Part shown: piece after piece, positions 34,994 to 45,675 of the stretch
Layout: each line of letters starts with the position of its first letter
Position numbering within the stretch: position 1 is the first letter of the stretch
DNA from: Actinoplanes sp. TBRC 11911
GTDB taxonomy: Bacteria > Actinomycetota > Actinomycetes > Mycobacteriales > Micromonosporaceae
NCBI RefSeq assembly: GCF_012933445.1
Contig: NZ_JABBNC010000032.1
Location: 58,234 to 122,233 of the forward strand
DNA: 64,000 nucleotides
Direction of reading: 5' to 3'
Program-made: the position numbers and the translations under genes
Notes under the pieces: generated by a model
Told to the model about the DNA's origin: nothing
Seen by the model: the letters and a program-made list of their open reading frames with translations, nothing else
The model's database searches: none

Positions 34994-35287
34994 GTGCTGG
35001 TTGCATTCTCTGTGACGCCGCTGGGCGTGGGTGACTCTGTCGGGGATCTGGTGGCCGAGGCGATCCGGGTCGTGCGAGCCTCCGGGCTGCCGAACCGGAC
35101 CGATGCCATGTTCACCACCGTCGAGGGCGAGTGGGACGAAGTCATGGCCGTGATCAAGCAGGCCGTCGAGGTGGTGTCGGCGAAGGCTCCCCGGGTGAGC
35201 CTGTCGCTGAAGGCCGACGTGCGGCCCGGCGTGACCAACGCGCTGGAGGCCAAGGTCGCGCACATCGAACGGACACTCCGCGAGTGA
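34994..35287 (+). CDS. Thiamine-binding protein family (MTH1187/YqgV, DUF77)
   Basis: 97 residues from GTG 34994. The whole protein is one ferredoxin-like domain of the MTH1187/YkoF family: MLVAFSVTPLGVGDSVGDLVAEAIRVVRASGL, then TTVEGEWDEVMAVIKQAVEVV and RVSLSLKADVRPG. Members bind thiamine or its precursors and are often in the vicinity of thiamine transport genes; the ykoEDC operon is 6 kb away. The last 13 codons (AKVAHIERTLRE plus stop) are the template of the tandem array that follows. Confidence 0.9.
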   Translation: MLVAFSVTPLGVGDSVGDLVAEAIRVVRASGLPNRTDAMFTTVEGEWDEVMAVIKQAVEVVSAKAPRVSLSLKADVRPGVTNALEAKVAHIERTLRE

Positions 35288-35556
35288 ACCGGGCAGGCGC
35301 ACACCGAACGCGCAATCCAGGAGCGAACCAGGCAGGCACACACCGAACGCGCAATCCAGGAGCGAACCAGGCAGGCACACACCGAACGCGCAATCCAGGA
35401 GCGAACCAGGCAGGCACACACCGAACGCGCAATCCAGGAGCGAACCGGGCACGCACACACCGAACGCGCAATCCAGGAGTGAACCAGGCTCGCGCACAGC
35501 GAACGGGCCCTCGGGAAGTGAGCCGCGCACGGCTGACGGGGGTGCTCCGCAAGTGA
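35249..35556 (+). repeat. 39-bp tandem repeat derived from the 3' end of the thiamine-binding gene
   Basis: GAACC anchors lie at 35286, 35325, 35364, 35403, 35442 and 35481, exactly 39 bp apart. Read in the frame of the gene, every unit encodes a variant of TRQAHTERAIQER, which matches the gene's own C-terminal AKVAHIERTLRE. The gene's TGA (35285) becomes CGA in four units and reappears as TGA at 35480 and 35519. A last, shortened unit runs into the GTG start of the HAD gene (35553). This is tandem amplification of coding sequence behind a stop codon. Every unit also has an AGGAG motif. Confidence 0.88.
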
Positions 35557-36227
35557 GGCGCCTCGTCATGTGGGACGTCGACTACACGCTGCTGCGTGGG
35601 GGTGGCGTGGCGGCGACGGCGTGGCGTGCCGCGTTCACCGAGGTCACCGGGCTGGACTGGCGGGCGAAGCCGATCTTTGGTGGGCGCACCGACCTGGACA
35701 TATGCGCCGAAGTGTTCGCGGCGCACGGGATCACGGAATATGCCCCGGAGGACTTTTTCGCCCGATATATCAGACAGGTCGAGGAGACGGCCCACCTCTT
35801 CGCCGAGCAGGGTGCGTTGATGCCGGGCGTCAAGGACGTGCTCGACCGGCTGTCGGCGGACACGAGTGTCGTGCAGACCCTGGTGACCGGGAACGTGCCG
35901 GCGGTCGCGCATGCCAAGGTCGCGGCGTTCGGCCTGGCGACGGTCTTCGACGCGGAGGTCGGCGGCTACGGCACCGACGACAGCGTGCGGGCCAGTCTGG
36001 TGCGGCGCAGCTTGGAACGGGCGGAGGCCAAGTACGAGGAGCGGTTCACGCCGGTCGTCGTCGGCGACACGGTGAACGACGTCGAGGCGGGGCTGGCCAA
36101 TCGGGCGCTCGTCGTCGGCGTGGCCACCGGCTCGACCCGGATGGCCGATCTCGAGCTCGCCGGCGCGCACATCGTCTTACCCGATTTGTCCGACGTGGAC
36201 TCGGCCGTAAAAGCATTGACGGGCTGA
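35553..36227 (+). CDS. HAD family hydrolase (phosphoglycolate phosphatase-like)
   Basis: 224 residues from GTG 35553, which lies in the last unit of the 39-bp array. HAD motif I is WDVDYTLL (nucleophile and general acid Asp), motif II LVTGN (Thr), motif III the Lys of RAEAKYEERF and motif IV VVVGDTVNDVEAG. A helical cap between motif I and II (FTEVTGLDWRAKPIFGGRTDLDIC) is typical of phosphoglycolate phosphatase/beta-phosphoglucomutase-like members. The substrate is not determined. Confidence 0.9.
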   Translation: MRRLVMWDVDYTLLRGGGVAATAWRAAFTEVTGLDWRAKPIFGGRTDLDICAEVFAAHGITEYAPEDFFARYIRQVEETAHLFAEQGALMPGVKDVLDRLSADTSVVQTLVTGNVPAVAHAKVAAFGLATVFDAEVGGYGTDDSVRASLVRRSLERAEAKYEERFTPVVVGDTVNDVEAGLANRALVVGVATGSTRMADLELAGAHIVLPDLSDVDSAVKALTG

Positions 36228-36300
36228 GCCCCGAACCCCGGCGAGCTGAGCAGGACTGTCCGCCACCAGCCCTGCCCGGCACAAGCAAACGACGAACCTC

Positions 36301-37080
36301 CTACGTAGGGCTCACCGGGTTGGGCAGCGCGCCGCCAAACCGCCTGTCGCGCGACGCGAACAGCTCACACGCATACCACAAATGGCGGCGGTCGAAGTCG
36401 GGCCAGAGCGTGTCCAAATAGACCATCTCGGCGTACGCGGACTGCCAGAGCATGAAGTTGGACGTGCGCTGCTCGCCGGACGGGCGCAGGAACATGTCCA
36501 CCTCGGGAACCTCGGGGTGGTACAGGTATCGCGCGATCGTCTTCTCGCTGATCTTGTCGGCCTTGAGCTTGCCGGCGGCCACGTCGCGCGCGATCGCGGC
36601 GGCGGCGTCGGCGATCTCGGCCTGGCCGCCGTAGTTCACGCAGAACTGCAGGGTCAGCGTGTTGTTGTTCTTCGACATCTCCTCGGCGGTCTCCAGCTCG
36701 GAGATCACGCTCTTCCAGAGGCGGCCGCGCCGGCCGGACCAGACCACCTTGACGCCGAGATCGATCAGCTCGTCGCGGCGGCGGCGGATCACATCGCGGT
36801 TGAAGCCCATCAGGAAGCGCACCTCCTCCGGCGACCGCTTCCAGTTCTCGGTGGAGAAGGCGTAGACCGACAGGTACGGGATGCCGATCTCGATGGCCCC
36901 CTCGATGGTGTCGAACAGCGAGTGCTCGCCCTGCTCATGGCCCTTCGTGCGGCCTAGTCCGCGTTCCTTGGCCCACCGGCCGTTGCCGTCCATCACGATC
37001 GCCACGTGGCGCGGGACGGCAGCCTTCGGCAGGTCCGGTGGCCGGGCACCGGACAGATGAGGGGTGGGTGGTCGCGTCAT
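36301..37080 (-). CDS. uppS: Isoprenyl transferase (undecaprenyl/decaprenyl diphosphate synthase)
   Basis: 259 residues. This cis-prenyltransferase makes the polyprenyl carrier for cell wall synthesis. The family signatures are intact: HVAIVMDGNGRWAKERG with the catalytic Asp, then YAFSTENWKRSPEEV, FCVNYGGQAEI and DMFLRPSGEQRTSNFMLWQSAYAE. An N-terminal extension of about 22 Pro-rich residues precedes the core. Its ATG overlaps the recO stop, so the two form an operon, as in mycobacteria. Chain length cannot be read from the sequence with certainty. Confidence 0.95.
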   Translation of the reverse strand: MTRPPTPHLSGARPPDLPKAAVPRHVAIVMDGNGRWAKERGLGRTKGHEQGEHSLFDTIEGAIEIGIPYLSVYAFSTENWKRSPEEVRFLMGFNRDVIRRRRDELIDLGVKVVWSGRRGRLWKSVISELETAEEMSKNNNTLTLQFCVNYGGQAEIADAAAAIARDVAAGKLKADKISEKTIARYLYHPEVPEVDMFLRPSGEQRTSNFMLWQSAYAEMVYLDTLWPDFDRRHLWYACELFASRDRRFGGALPNPVSPT

Positions 37081-37856
37081 CAGATCTCCCGTCGATCCAC
37101 TAGCGGGAGCGAGCGCAGGGCCCGCTCCATGTGCCATTGCAGGTGTGCGGCGACCAGGCCGCTGCACTCGCGGCGCACCGGGGTCTCGGTGGCGTCCGCT
37201 ATCGCCCAGTCGCCGGTGGCGAGGGCACTCATCAACGCGAGGGTGGCCGGGCTCGGGTGCGCGGCGCCGGGCGGGCGGCAGTCGGGACAGACCGCGCCGC
37301 CGGCCGGCACCGAGAACGCGGCGTGCCGGCCCGGATCGCCGCAGACCGCGCACTCGGCGAGCGCGGGCGCCCAACCGGCGGTGGCCATCCCCCGCAAGAG
37401 GTAGGCGTCGAGGACCAGGCCGCCGGAATGCTCGCCGGCCGCGAGCGCCCGCAACGCGCCCAGGGTGAGCTGGAAAAGCCGCAGCGACGGGTCCCGCTCG
37501 ATCGGGGTGAGTCGCTCGGCGGTCTCCGCGATGGCGCTGGCCGCCGTATAGCGCGGGTAGTCGGTGAGGAACTTCTTCCCGTACAGCTCGATCGCCTCGA
37601 CCTGGCTGACCGAGTGCAGCGAGCTGCCCAGCCCCTCGGGCGAGCCGGCGAGCTGCAGGTCGACGTGCCCGAACGGCTCGAGCCGGGCCCCGAAACGTGA
37701 ATTCGTCCGCCGGACTCCCCGGGCCACCGCGCGCAGCCGGCCGTGCCGGCGGGTCAGCAGCGTGATGATCCGGTCGCTCTCCCCCAGCTTCTGCACACGC
37801 AGGACCACCGCGTCGTCGCGGTAGAGCTGGCGGCGATAACCGGATCCGGTGGGCAT
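37080..37856 (-). CDS. recO: DNA repair protein RecO
   Basis: 258 residues from ATG 37856. The N-terminal OB fold (YRDDAVVLRVQKLGESDRIITLLTRRHGRLRAVARGVRR) and a helical domain with a zinc finger (CAVCG and CPDC) match RecO, which loads RecA onto SSB-coated DNA with RecR in gap repair. It is directly upstream of uppS with a one-base overlap. Divergent from the lipoprotein gene; the 123-bp gap between them contains an inverted repeat. Confidence 0.95.
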   Translation of the reverse strand: MPTGSGYRRQLYRDDAVVLRVQKLGESDRIITLLTRRHGRLRAVARGVRRTNSRFGARLEPFGHVDLQLAGSPEGLGSSLHSVSQVEAIELYGKKFLTDYPRYTAASAIAETAERLTPIERDPSLRLFQLTLGALRALAAGEHSGGLVLDAYLLRGMATAGWAPALAECAVCGDPGRHAAFSVPAGGAVCPDCRPPGAAHPSPATLALMSALATGDWAIADATETPVRRECSGLVAAHLQWHMERALRSLPLVDRREI

Positions 37857-37896
37857 CTGCACATTCTGCCGCGCGGGTACGACATGATCCGAAGCG

Positions 37897-37919
37897 GACC
37901 CTGACAGGATCTCAGGGTC
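37897..37919. promoter_or_regulatory. Inverted repeat between recO and the DUF4097 lipoprotein gene
   Basis: GACCCTGA (37897-37904) and TCAGGGTC (37912-37919) are perfect inverted arms around a 7-base spacer. The position, 41 bp from the recO start and 61 bp from the lipoprotein start, suits an operator serving one or both divergent genes. No cognate regulator is evident nearby. Confidence 0.4.
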
Positions 37920-37979
37920 ATCTAGGGGGTCAGTCAGTGACAGGACCGATGGTGTGAAGCTCCCACCATCAATAGGTTC

Positions 37980-38768
37980 ATGGACATGACCACCACATTC
38001 GCCCGGCGTGCCGGAATCCTCGCCGTCGCCACCGCGGCCGCCACCACCCTGACGGGCTGTGCCGGGGTTCTCGGGGCGAAGATGACGTACGAGGACTCGG
38101 TGAAGACGAAGATCACAGAGATCCGGGTCAACGGCGGCAGCGGCGACGTCGTGGTGAACACGGGAGCGGTCGCCGACACGGCCGTCAAGCGGGTGGTCCG
38201 CGGCACCGCGAACCCCGGCGACTCGTACCGGATGGACGGCAGCTCCCTGGTGCTGGACACGTCGTGCGGGCGCAACTGCTCGGTGTCGTACGAGATCACC
38301 GCGCCGGCCAACGTGGCGGTCAGCGGCGAGCTGCGCTCCGGCAACATCCTGCTCACCGGCGTCGGCACCACGGACCTCCAGCTGACGAGCGGGGACGTGA
38401 CGGTCCGCGAGCCGACCGGCCCGGTGAAGGTGCGCGGCACATCCGGCGACATCCGGGTGCTGGACGCGAAGAGCACGGTCACGGTGCAGACCACCTCGGG
38501 CGACATCGAGGCGCTGAACGCGGCCGGTGCCGTCGACCTCAAGGTCACCTCGGGCGACATCAACGCGGAGCTGTCCGCGCCGAATCCGGTGCGGGCGCAG
38601 ACCACCAGCGGCGACGTGAACGTGCGGGTGCCGGCCGGCAGCTATCGCGTCAGCACCGACACCGGCTCCGGCGACGAGGCACTCGTGGGCATCACGAACG
38701 ATCCGGCCGCGAAGAACACGATCGACGTACGAACGGGAAGCGGCGACGCGACCGTGACCGCGCGCTAA
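37980..38768 (+). CDS. DUF4097-type beta-helical lipoprotein
   Basis: 262 residues. A lipoprotein signal ends in the lipobox LTGC (about Cys27). The rest is a repeated beta-strand pattern, with TSGD(I/V) recurring about every 18-20 residues (LTSGDVTV, GTSGDIRV, TTSGDIEA, VTSGDINA, TTSGDVNV, TGSGDATV), as in DUF4097/DUF4098 putative adhesins. These proteins are predicted to form a right-handed beta helix at the cell surface; no activity is known. An ATG at 37986 is also possible. Divergent from recO. Confidence 0.85.
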   Translation: MDMTTTFARRAGILAVATAAATTLTGCAGVLGAKMTYEDSVKTKITEIRVNGGSGDVVVNTGAVADTAVKRVVRGTANPGDSYRMDGSSLVLDTSCGRNCSVSYEITAPANVAVSGELRSGNILLTGVGTTDLQLTSGDVTVREPTGPVKVRGTSGDIRVLDAKSTVTVQTTSGDIEALNAAGAVDLKVTSGDINAELSAPNPVRAQTTSGDVNVRVPAGSYRVSTDTGSGDEALVGITNDPAAKNTIDVRTGSGDATVTAR

Positions 38769-38776
38769 AAGACCCG

Positions 38777-39790
38777 TCACCGCGCGCTAGATACCAACTC
38801 CGGCGCAACGGGCGACACCGCGACAACCGGGCGGCCGCCAGGCACCAACGACGGCCGCCGCCCGGCCGACACATCCTCCACCCACCCCACCGCAAGCACC
38901 ACGATGGCGAGCAACACCGCAACCACGGCCAGCCGCCAACTGATCCCGGTCCAGCCCGCCACCGGCAACCCGACCGCCTCGGCAAACTTCACCACCGCCA
39001 CGATCAACGGAACATGCCAGAGGTAGATCGTCAGCGCCCGAGCATTCAGAACAGTAAGGACCCGGCGCGCCCGCATCACGGGCGAAATACTCAGAAAAAT
39101 CAGGATGAAGGCGGCGGACCACAGCGCATTACCCAGCGGGATGTCGTTCAGGTCCAGCCCGCGCGGACCGGGATGAGTGAGACTCCACGCCGCACCGGCA
39201 ACCGCCAGCGCCCCGATCAACCACCACCGGCGCCGCGTCAGCATGCCGTCATTGTGGGCGAACCCCAGCAGCCAGGCGCCGCCGTAAAGCGCGAGGTCGC
39301 GAACAACGGCCGGCGGCGCGATACCGGCGAAGGTGATCACGGCCAACCCGGCGTACGGGAAAAGGATCGTGGGAAGCGGGAAACGCCGGAACACCGGGAG
39401 GGCCAGCGGCGAGAGAAGGACAAACCAGAGGAAGTCCCGCAAATACCACATGGCCGCGAGGCCTTCCATCCAGAAGCCGGTCGCGGGCGGATCCTGGATC
39501 GGGAACGCCCAGAGCAGGATCGTCCAGTTCCACACCAGGCCGGAGATCAGCATGCTGGGGACGGCGACCCCGACCAGGACCCAGACCGCCGGCAGAAGGC
39601 GGTGCAGCCTGCGCTCGACGGCCCAGGGACCGTACCGGTCGAGCGAGGCCGCCATCATCGACCCGGCCAACGCGAACATGACCGACATTGCCGGAAATAT
39701 CACGGTTAGTGCTGCCCAGCCGGTCGAGTGGTAGACCACCACCCGCAGGGTCGCCACGGCCCGCAGCAGATCCAGGTACCGGTTACGCAT
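38777..39790 (-). CDS. Acyltransferase 3 family membrane protein
   Basis: 337 residues from ATG 39790, with about ten membrane helices. Acyltransferase_3 features are seen: RYLDLLRAVATLRVVVYHSTGW at the start, including the catalytic-type His, MFALAGSMMAASLDRYGPWAVERRLHRLLP, and YLRDFLWFVLLSPLALPVF. Such enzymes O-acylate sugars of the cell envelope, exopolysaccharides or secondary metabolites. It ends 9 bp from the convergent lipoprotein gene and is 62 bp downstream of era. Confidence 0.88.
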   Translation of the reverse strand: MRNRYLDLLRAVATLRVVVYHSTGWAALTVIFPAMSVMFALAGSMMAASLDRYGPWAVERRLHRLLPAVWVLVGVAVPSMLISGLVWNWTILLWAFPIQDPPATGFWMEGLAAMWYLRDFLWFVLLSPLALPVFRRFPLPTILFPYAGLAVITFAGIAPPAVVRDLALYGGAWLLGFAHNDGMLTRRRWWLIGALAVAGAAWSLTHPGPRGLDLNDIPLGNALWSAAFILIFLSISPVMRARRVLTVLNARALTIYLWHVPLIVAVVKFAEAVGLPVAGWTGISWRLAVVAVLLAIVVLAVGWVEDVSAGRRPSLVPGGRPVVAVSPVAPELVSSAR

Positions 39791-39851
39791 ACGCCCGTTG
39801 TTACCCAAGCCGGGCCTAAAGGTTCAAACCAGCGTGACTTATCCCATATGG

Positions 39852-41144
39852 TCAAAAACCCAATTTGCGGAGCTGGCGGGGATCACGCTGCCACTCCTTC
39901 GCTACCCGCACATGAAGATCGAGATACACCCGGGTGCCGAGAAGCTGTTCAATCTCTTGCCGCGCCTGGCTGCCGACGTCCTTGAGCCGCGACCCGCGCG
40001 ACCCGATCACGATCGACTTCTGGCTGTCCCGCTCCACGTACAGATTCGCGTAGATCTTCGTGAGGCCACCCTCGACCATCATCTCCTCGACCAGCACCGC
40101 GATCGAGTGCGGCAGCTCGTCACGCACGCCCTCCAGCGCCGCCTCCCGAATCAGCTCCGCGATCAGCACCTGCTCCGGCTCATCGGTCAGCACGTCGTCC
40201 GGATACAGCTGCGGCGACTCCGGCAGATACTTGATCATCACGTCGACCAGCGTCTGCACCTGATGCCCGGACACCGCGCTCACCGGCACGATCTCGGCGA
40301 AATCATGCAGCTCACTGACCGCGAGCAGGTGCTTGGCCAGCACCTCCGGCGACACCAGATCGACCTTCGTCACCACCGCCACGATCGTCGCCTTGAGCTC
40401 GGCCATCTCCGCCGAGATGAACCGGTCGCCGCGCCCCACCGGCTCGTCCGCCGGGAAACACACGCCGATCACGTCGACCTCGCTCCACACCTCCCGCACG
40501 AGATCGTTGAGCCGCTCCCCCAGCAGCGTCCGCGGCCGATGCAGCCCCGGCGTGTCCACCAGGACGAGCTGCGCGTCCTCCCGATGCAGAATCCCCCGGA
40601 TCACGTGCCGGGTCGTCTGCGGCTTGTTCGAGGTGATCGCGATCTTCTGCCCGATGATCGCGTTCGTCAGCGTGCTCTTGCCCGCGTTGGGTCGCCCGAC
40701 AAAACAGGCAAACCCGGCGCGGTAGACGTCGTCACGGTCAACCTGGCGCACCGCTTCCTTATGCCGATGCGCCGGCCGCGCCGAACTCACCGACCCGGAC
40801 TCACGCTCAGCGACATTTTTAGCCGTACGCGACGGCTCCGCCCCCGCCGACCCACGCCGTTCCGGGCCCCGGATTGGCCCGCGACGCCCGCCTGCGGCAC
40901 CGGCCCCAGAAGCCCGGCGGCTCTTAGCGGCGCCGCCCCCACCCCGGCTGCCGGAGGCGCTCCCCGCATCCCGGCCCGACGCGCTCGCGGCCCGCTTCGC
41001 AGACCCACCGCCAGACGTGCTCCCCGCAGACCCACCCCCGGCAGCGCCGTCAGCCCGCCGGGCCGCACGACGCTCCTGACGCCGGATCTCATTACGCTCC
41101 CCCGGAGTGAGCCGACGCTCGTCCCGGCCAGAGTTGTCGGTCAT
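39852..41144 (-). CDS. era: GTPase Era with long low-complexity N-terminus
   Basis: 430 residues; Era proteins are usually about 300. The GTPase domain begins at about residue 142 (G1 GRPNAGKST at 150-158, G2-like NKPQTTRHVIRG, G3 DTPGLHRPRTLLG, G4 TKVD, G5 VSAVSG). A C-terminal KH domain (RDSQKSIVIGSRGSRLKDVGSQARQEIEQLLG) follows. Era helps mature 16S rRNA and assemble the 30S subunit. The first 130 residues are rich in Gly, Ser, Ala and Arg and could be disordered and RNA-binding; a later GTG start would remove them. The start overlaps the cdd-like gene's stop by four bases. Confidence 0.93.
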   Translation of the reverse strand: MTDNSGRDERRLTPGERNEIRRQERRAARRADGAAGGGSAGSTSGGGSAKRAASASGRDAGSASGSRGGGGAAKSRRASGAGAAGGRRGPIRGPERRGSAGAEPSRTAKNVAERESGSVSSARPAHRHKEAVRQVDRDDVYRAGFACFVGRPNAGKSTLTNAIIGQKIAITSNKPQTTRHVIRGILHREDAQLVLVDTPGLHRPRTLLGERLNDLVREVWSEVDVIGVCFPADEPVGRGDRFISAEMAELKATIVAVVTKVDLVSPEVLAKHLLAVSELHDFAEIVPVSAVSGHQVQTLVDVMIKYLPESPQLYPDDVLTDEPEQVLIAELIREAALEGVRDELPHSIAVLVEEMMVEGGLTKIYANLYVERDSQKSIVIGSRGSRLKDVGSQARQEIEQLLGTRVYLDLHVRVAKEWQRDPRQLRKLGF

Positions 41145-41524
41145 GCGGTGACCGAGCCCAGCAGCGAACCGTCCGGGGCCGCCACGTGGATCGGGGCCTC
41201 CGCGGACATGTCGCGCACCGCCGCGTGACCCGCTCCGTCCAACTCGGACGCCTCCGTCACCACCGCCGCCGCCTCCAGCTTCGTCGCCCCCGCCGCCACC
41301 GAGGACGCCACCGCCAGCTGCAACGCGGTCACCGCCAAACTCGGCAACACCACCGTGGCAGCGGCGTACGTCCGCCCGTCCTGATCGCGTACGGCCGCAC
41401 CCTCGACCGCACCCACCCGGGCGCGTGAGCTGCGCGCCAGCGTGACCAGTTTGGCGTCCTCGGCGCTCAGCGCCACGCCGTCGGCCGCCGGGACGGCGGC
41501 ACCGGAGAAGATCTGGTCAGGCAT
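41141..41524 (-). CDS. Cytidine deaminase-fold protein lacking catalytic motifs
   Basis: 127 residues. The overall pattern (LSAEDAKLVTLARSSRARVGAVEGAAVRDQDGRTYAAATVVLPSLAVTALQLAVASSVAAGATKLEAAAVV) follows cytidine deaminases, where HAE and PCxxC bind the zinc. Here both motifs are missing (VLPSLAVTAL and no Cys pair), so it is unlikely to deaminate anything. A similar protein is encoded between corC and era in mycobacteria (Rv2365c region), which suggests a conserved structural role in this operon. It overlaps the corC stop and the era start. Confidence 0.8.
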   Translation of the reverse strand: MPDQIFSGAAVPAADGVALSAEDAKLVTLARSSRARVGAVEGAAVRDQDGRTYAAATVVLPSLAVTALQLAVASSVAAGATKLEAAAVVTEASELDGAGHAAVRDMSAEAPIHVAAPDGSLLGSVTA

Positions 41525-42887
41525 CAGCGGTCTGTCTTTCCTCGGAATCAGTCGTATCGGGATGTTCCTCGGCGCCCGGCGCCGGCTCAATCTTGCGGAC
41601 CAGCACCGAATCGATCCGGTTGCGCCGGCCCGTCGTACCCTCGGCCACCAGGCGCAGCCCACCCACATCGGCCTGCGCACCCGGAATCGGCACCCGGCCC
41701 AGCGTCTGCGCCAGCAGACCGCCGACCGTCTCCACCTCGTCGGCCGGAAGCTCCACGCCGAAGATCTCCCCCAGATCCTCGATCGGCAGCCGCGCCGTCA
41801 CCCGCACCGCGCCGTCGTCGAGATGCTCCACCGGCGGACGCTCGACGTCGTACTCGTCGGTGATCTCCCCGACGATCTCCTCCAGGATGTCCTCGATCGT
41901 GACCAGCCCGGCCGTACCGCCGTACTCGTCCACCACGATCACCAGGTGGGTGCGCGCCGCCTGCATCTCGGACAGCAGATCGTCCACCGGCTTCGACTCC
42001 GGCACGAACGTCGCCGAGCGCATCACGTCCGACACTGCCTCCGACGACGCCTCCGTGTCACCCGACTGGGTACGGCGGATCACGTCCTTCAGATACAGGA
42101 CGCCCAGCACGTCGTCGACACTCTCGCCGATCACCGGAATCCTGGAGAAACCGGACCGCAAGAACAAGTACAGGCCCTGCTGAAGCGACTTCGACGCCTC
42201 GATCCACACCATCTCGGTGCGCGGCACCATCACCTCACGGGCGATCGTGTCACCCAGCGCGAACACCGAATGGATCATCTCGCGCTCGCCGTGCTCCACG
42301 ACGCCTCGCTGCTCGGCCAGGTCGACCAGCTCGCGCAGCTCCACCTGGCTGCCGAACGGACCCTCCGGGAAACCCCGGCCCGGCGTCACCGCGTTCCCGA
42401 TCAGGATCAGCAGCGACGCCAGCGGGTTCAGCACCTTGCCCAGCCAGCGGACCAGCGGCGCCGCCGCCAGGCCCACCGCGTACGCGTGCTGGCGGCCGAC
42501 CGTCCGCGGCGCCACCCCGACCACGACGAAGCTGACCACCGTCATCGCTCCGGCCGTGACCAGCGCCGCCCGCCAGCCGATCCCCCAGCTGTCCACGGCC
42601 ACCAACGCGACCAGCGTGGTCGCGGTCAGCTCACAGAGCAGCCGCAGCAGAAGCAGCAGATTGAGATGGCGCACCACATCGGAGGCGACGGCGGCCAGCG
42701 CCGCGGCGCCGCGCTTGCCCTCGCGGGCCATCTCCGCCGCCCGGGCCGCCGAGACGCTGCCCAGGGCGGCGTCCGCCATCGACGCCAGACCGGCCAGGAA
42801 CACCAGCACGACCGCGTAAATGATCAGCTGAACGTCCGGCAGGCCGGCCGACGCCGAACCTGCCGCGATTAGATTGGCGGGCTCCAT
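41517..42887 (-). CDS. CNNM/CorC-HlyC family transporter-like protein
   Basis: 456 residues: four N-terminal membrane helices (CNNM/DUF21 domain, about 1-190), two CBS domains (about 205-330; VMVPRTEMVWIEASKSLQQGLYLFLRSGFSRIPV and VIVVDEYGGTAGLVTIEDILEEIVGEI) and a C-terminal CorC_HlyC domain (about 350-435). The family includes magnesium/cobalt efflux and hemolysin-like proteins. It lies between ybeY and the cdd-like gene, the common actinobacterial order. Confidence 0.9.
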   Translation of the reverse strand: MEPANLIAAGSASAGLPDVQLIIYAVVLVFLAGLASMADAALGSVSAARAAEMAREGKRGAAALAAVASDVVRHLNLLLLLRLLCELTATTLVALVAVDSWGIGWRAALVTAGAMTVVSFVVVGVAPRTVGRQHAYAVGLAAAPLVRWLGKVLNPLASLLILIGNAVTPGRGFPEGPFGSQVELRELVDLAEQRGVVEHGEREMIHSVFALGDTIAREVMVPRTEMVWIEASKSLQQGLYLFLRSGFSRIPVIGESVDDVLGVLYLKDVIRRTQSGDTEASSEAVSDVMRSATFVPESKPVDDLLSEMQAARTHLVIVVDEYGGTAGLVTIEDILEEIVGEITDEYDVERPPVEHLDDGAVRVTARLPIEDLGEIFGVELPADEVETVGGLLAQTLGRVPIPGAQADVGGLRLVAEGTTGRRNRIDSVLVRKIEPAPGAEEHPDTTDSEERQTADA

Positions 42888-42892
42888 GGGAC

Positions 42893-43363
42893 TCAGCCGG
42901 CCTGCCGGCCGGCACGCCAGCTCGCCAGGAGACGGTTCTGAAGCCCGAACATCTCCCGCTCCTCGTCCGGCTCGGCGTGGTCGTACCCCAGCAGGTGCAG
43001 CGCGCCGTGCACGGTGAGCAGCGCCAGCTCGTCGGCCGCCGCGTGACCCGACGCCGCCGCCTGTTTGGCCGCCACCTCGGGCGCGAGCACGATGTCGCCC
43101 AGCAGCGCGGGCTCACCCGTGCCGGCCTCACCCGGACCGTGGTCGACGCTGCCCTCGTCCATCGGGAACGCGAGGACGTCGGTCGGGCCGTCGCCACCCA
43201 TCCAGCGATGGTTCAGCTCGGTCATGTAGTCGACGTCGACCAGCAGGATGGACAGCTCGGCGAGCGGGTTGACACCCATCTCGTCGAGCGCGTACCGGGC
43301 CACCGCGAGGATCGCGTCGGTGTCGACCTCGACTCCCGACTCGTTGGCGATCTCGATGGACAT
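42893..43363 (-). CDS. ybeY: Endoribonuclease YbeY
   Basis: 156 residues from ATG 43363. The zinc motif HGALHLLGYDH (three His) is complete, and the core MSIEIANESGVEVD, ILLVDVDYMTELNHRWMGGDGPTDVLAFPMDEG matches YbeY throughout. It trims the 3' end of 16S rRNA and takes part in ribosome quality control. It follows phoH by 22 bp and precedes the CorC-type gene by 5 bp. Confidence 0.95.
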   Translation of the reverse strand: MSIEIANESGVEVDTDAILAVARYALDEMGVNPLAELSILLVDVDYMTELNHRWMGGDGPTDVLAFPMDEGSVDHGPGEAGTGEPALLGDIVLAPEVAAKQAAASGHAAADELALLTVHGALHLLGYDHAEPDEEREMFGLQNRLLASWRAGRQAG

Positions 43364-43385
43364 AGTGGTGGTTGTACCCCTTGGA

Positions 43386-45539
<2,154 letters not shown>

Positions 45540-45675
45540 AGGGCGGCCCGTGAGGCCTCCGCCACCTGCTCTCTTTCTCGTCGTCGCCCGGCGCGGGCGG
45601 CGCGTTTAAGGATCGTGCCATCGTATCCGTTCGACAGCTTGGACGCCGATGCCATTATCGGCCCGGAGCCCAGGA

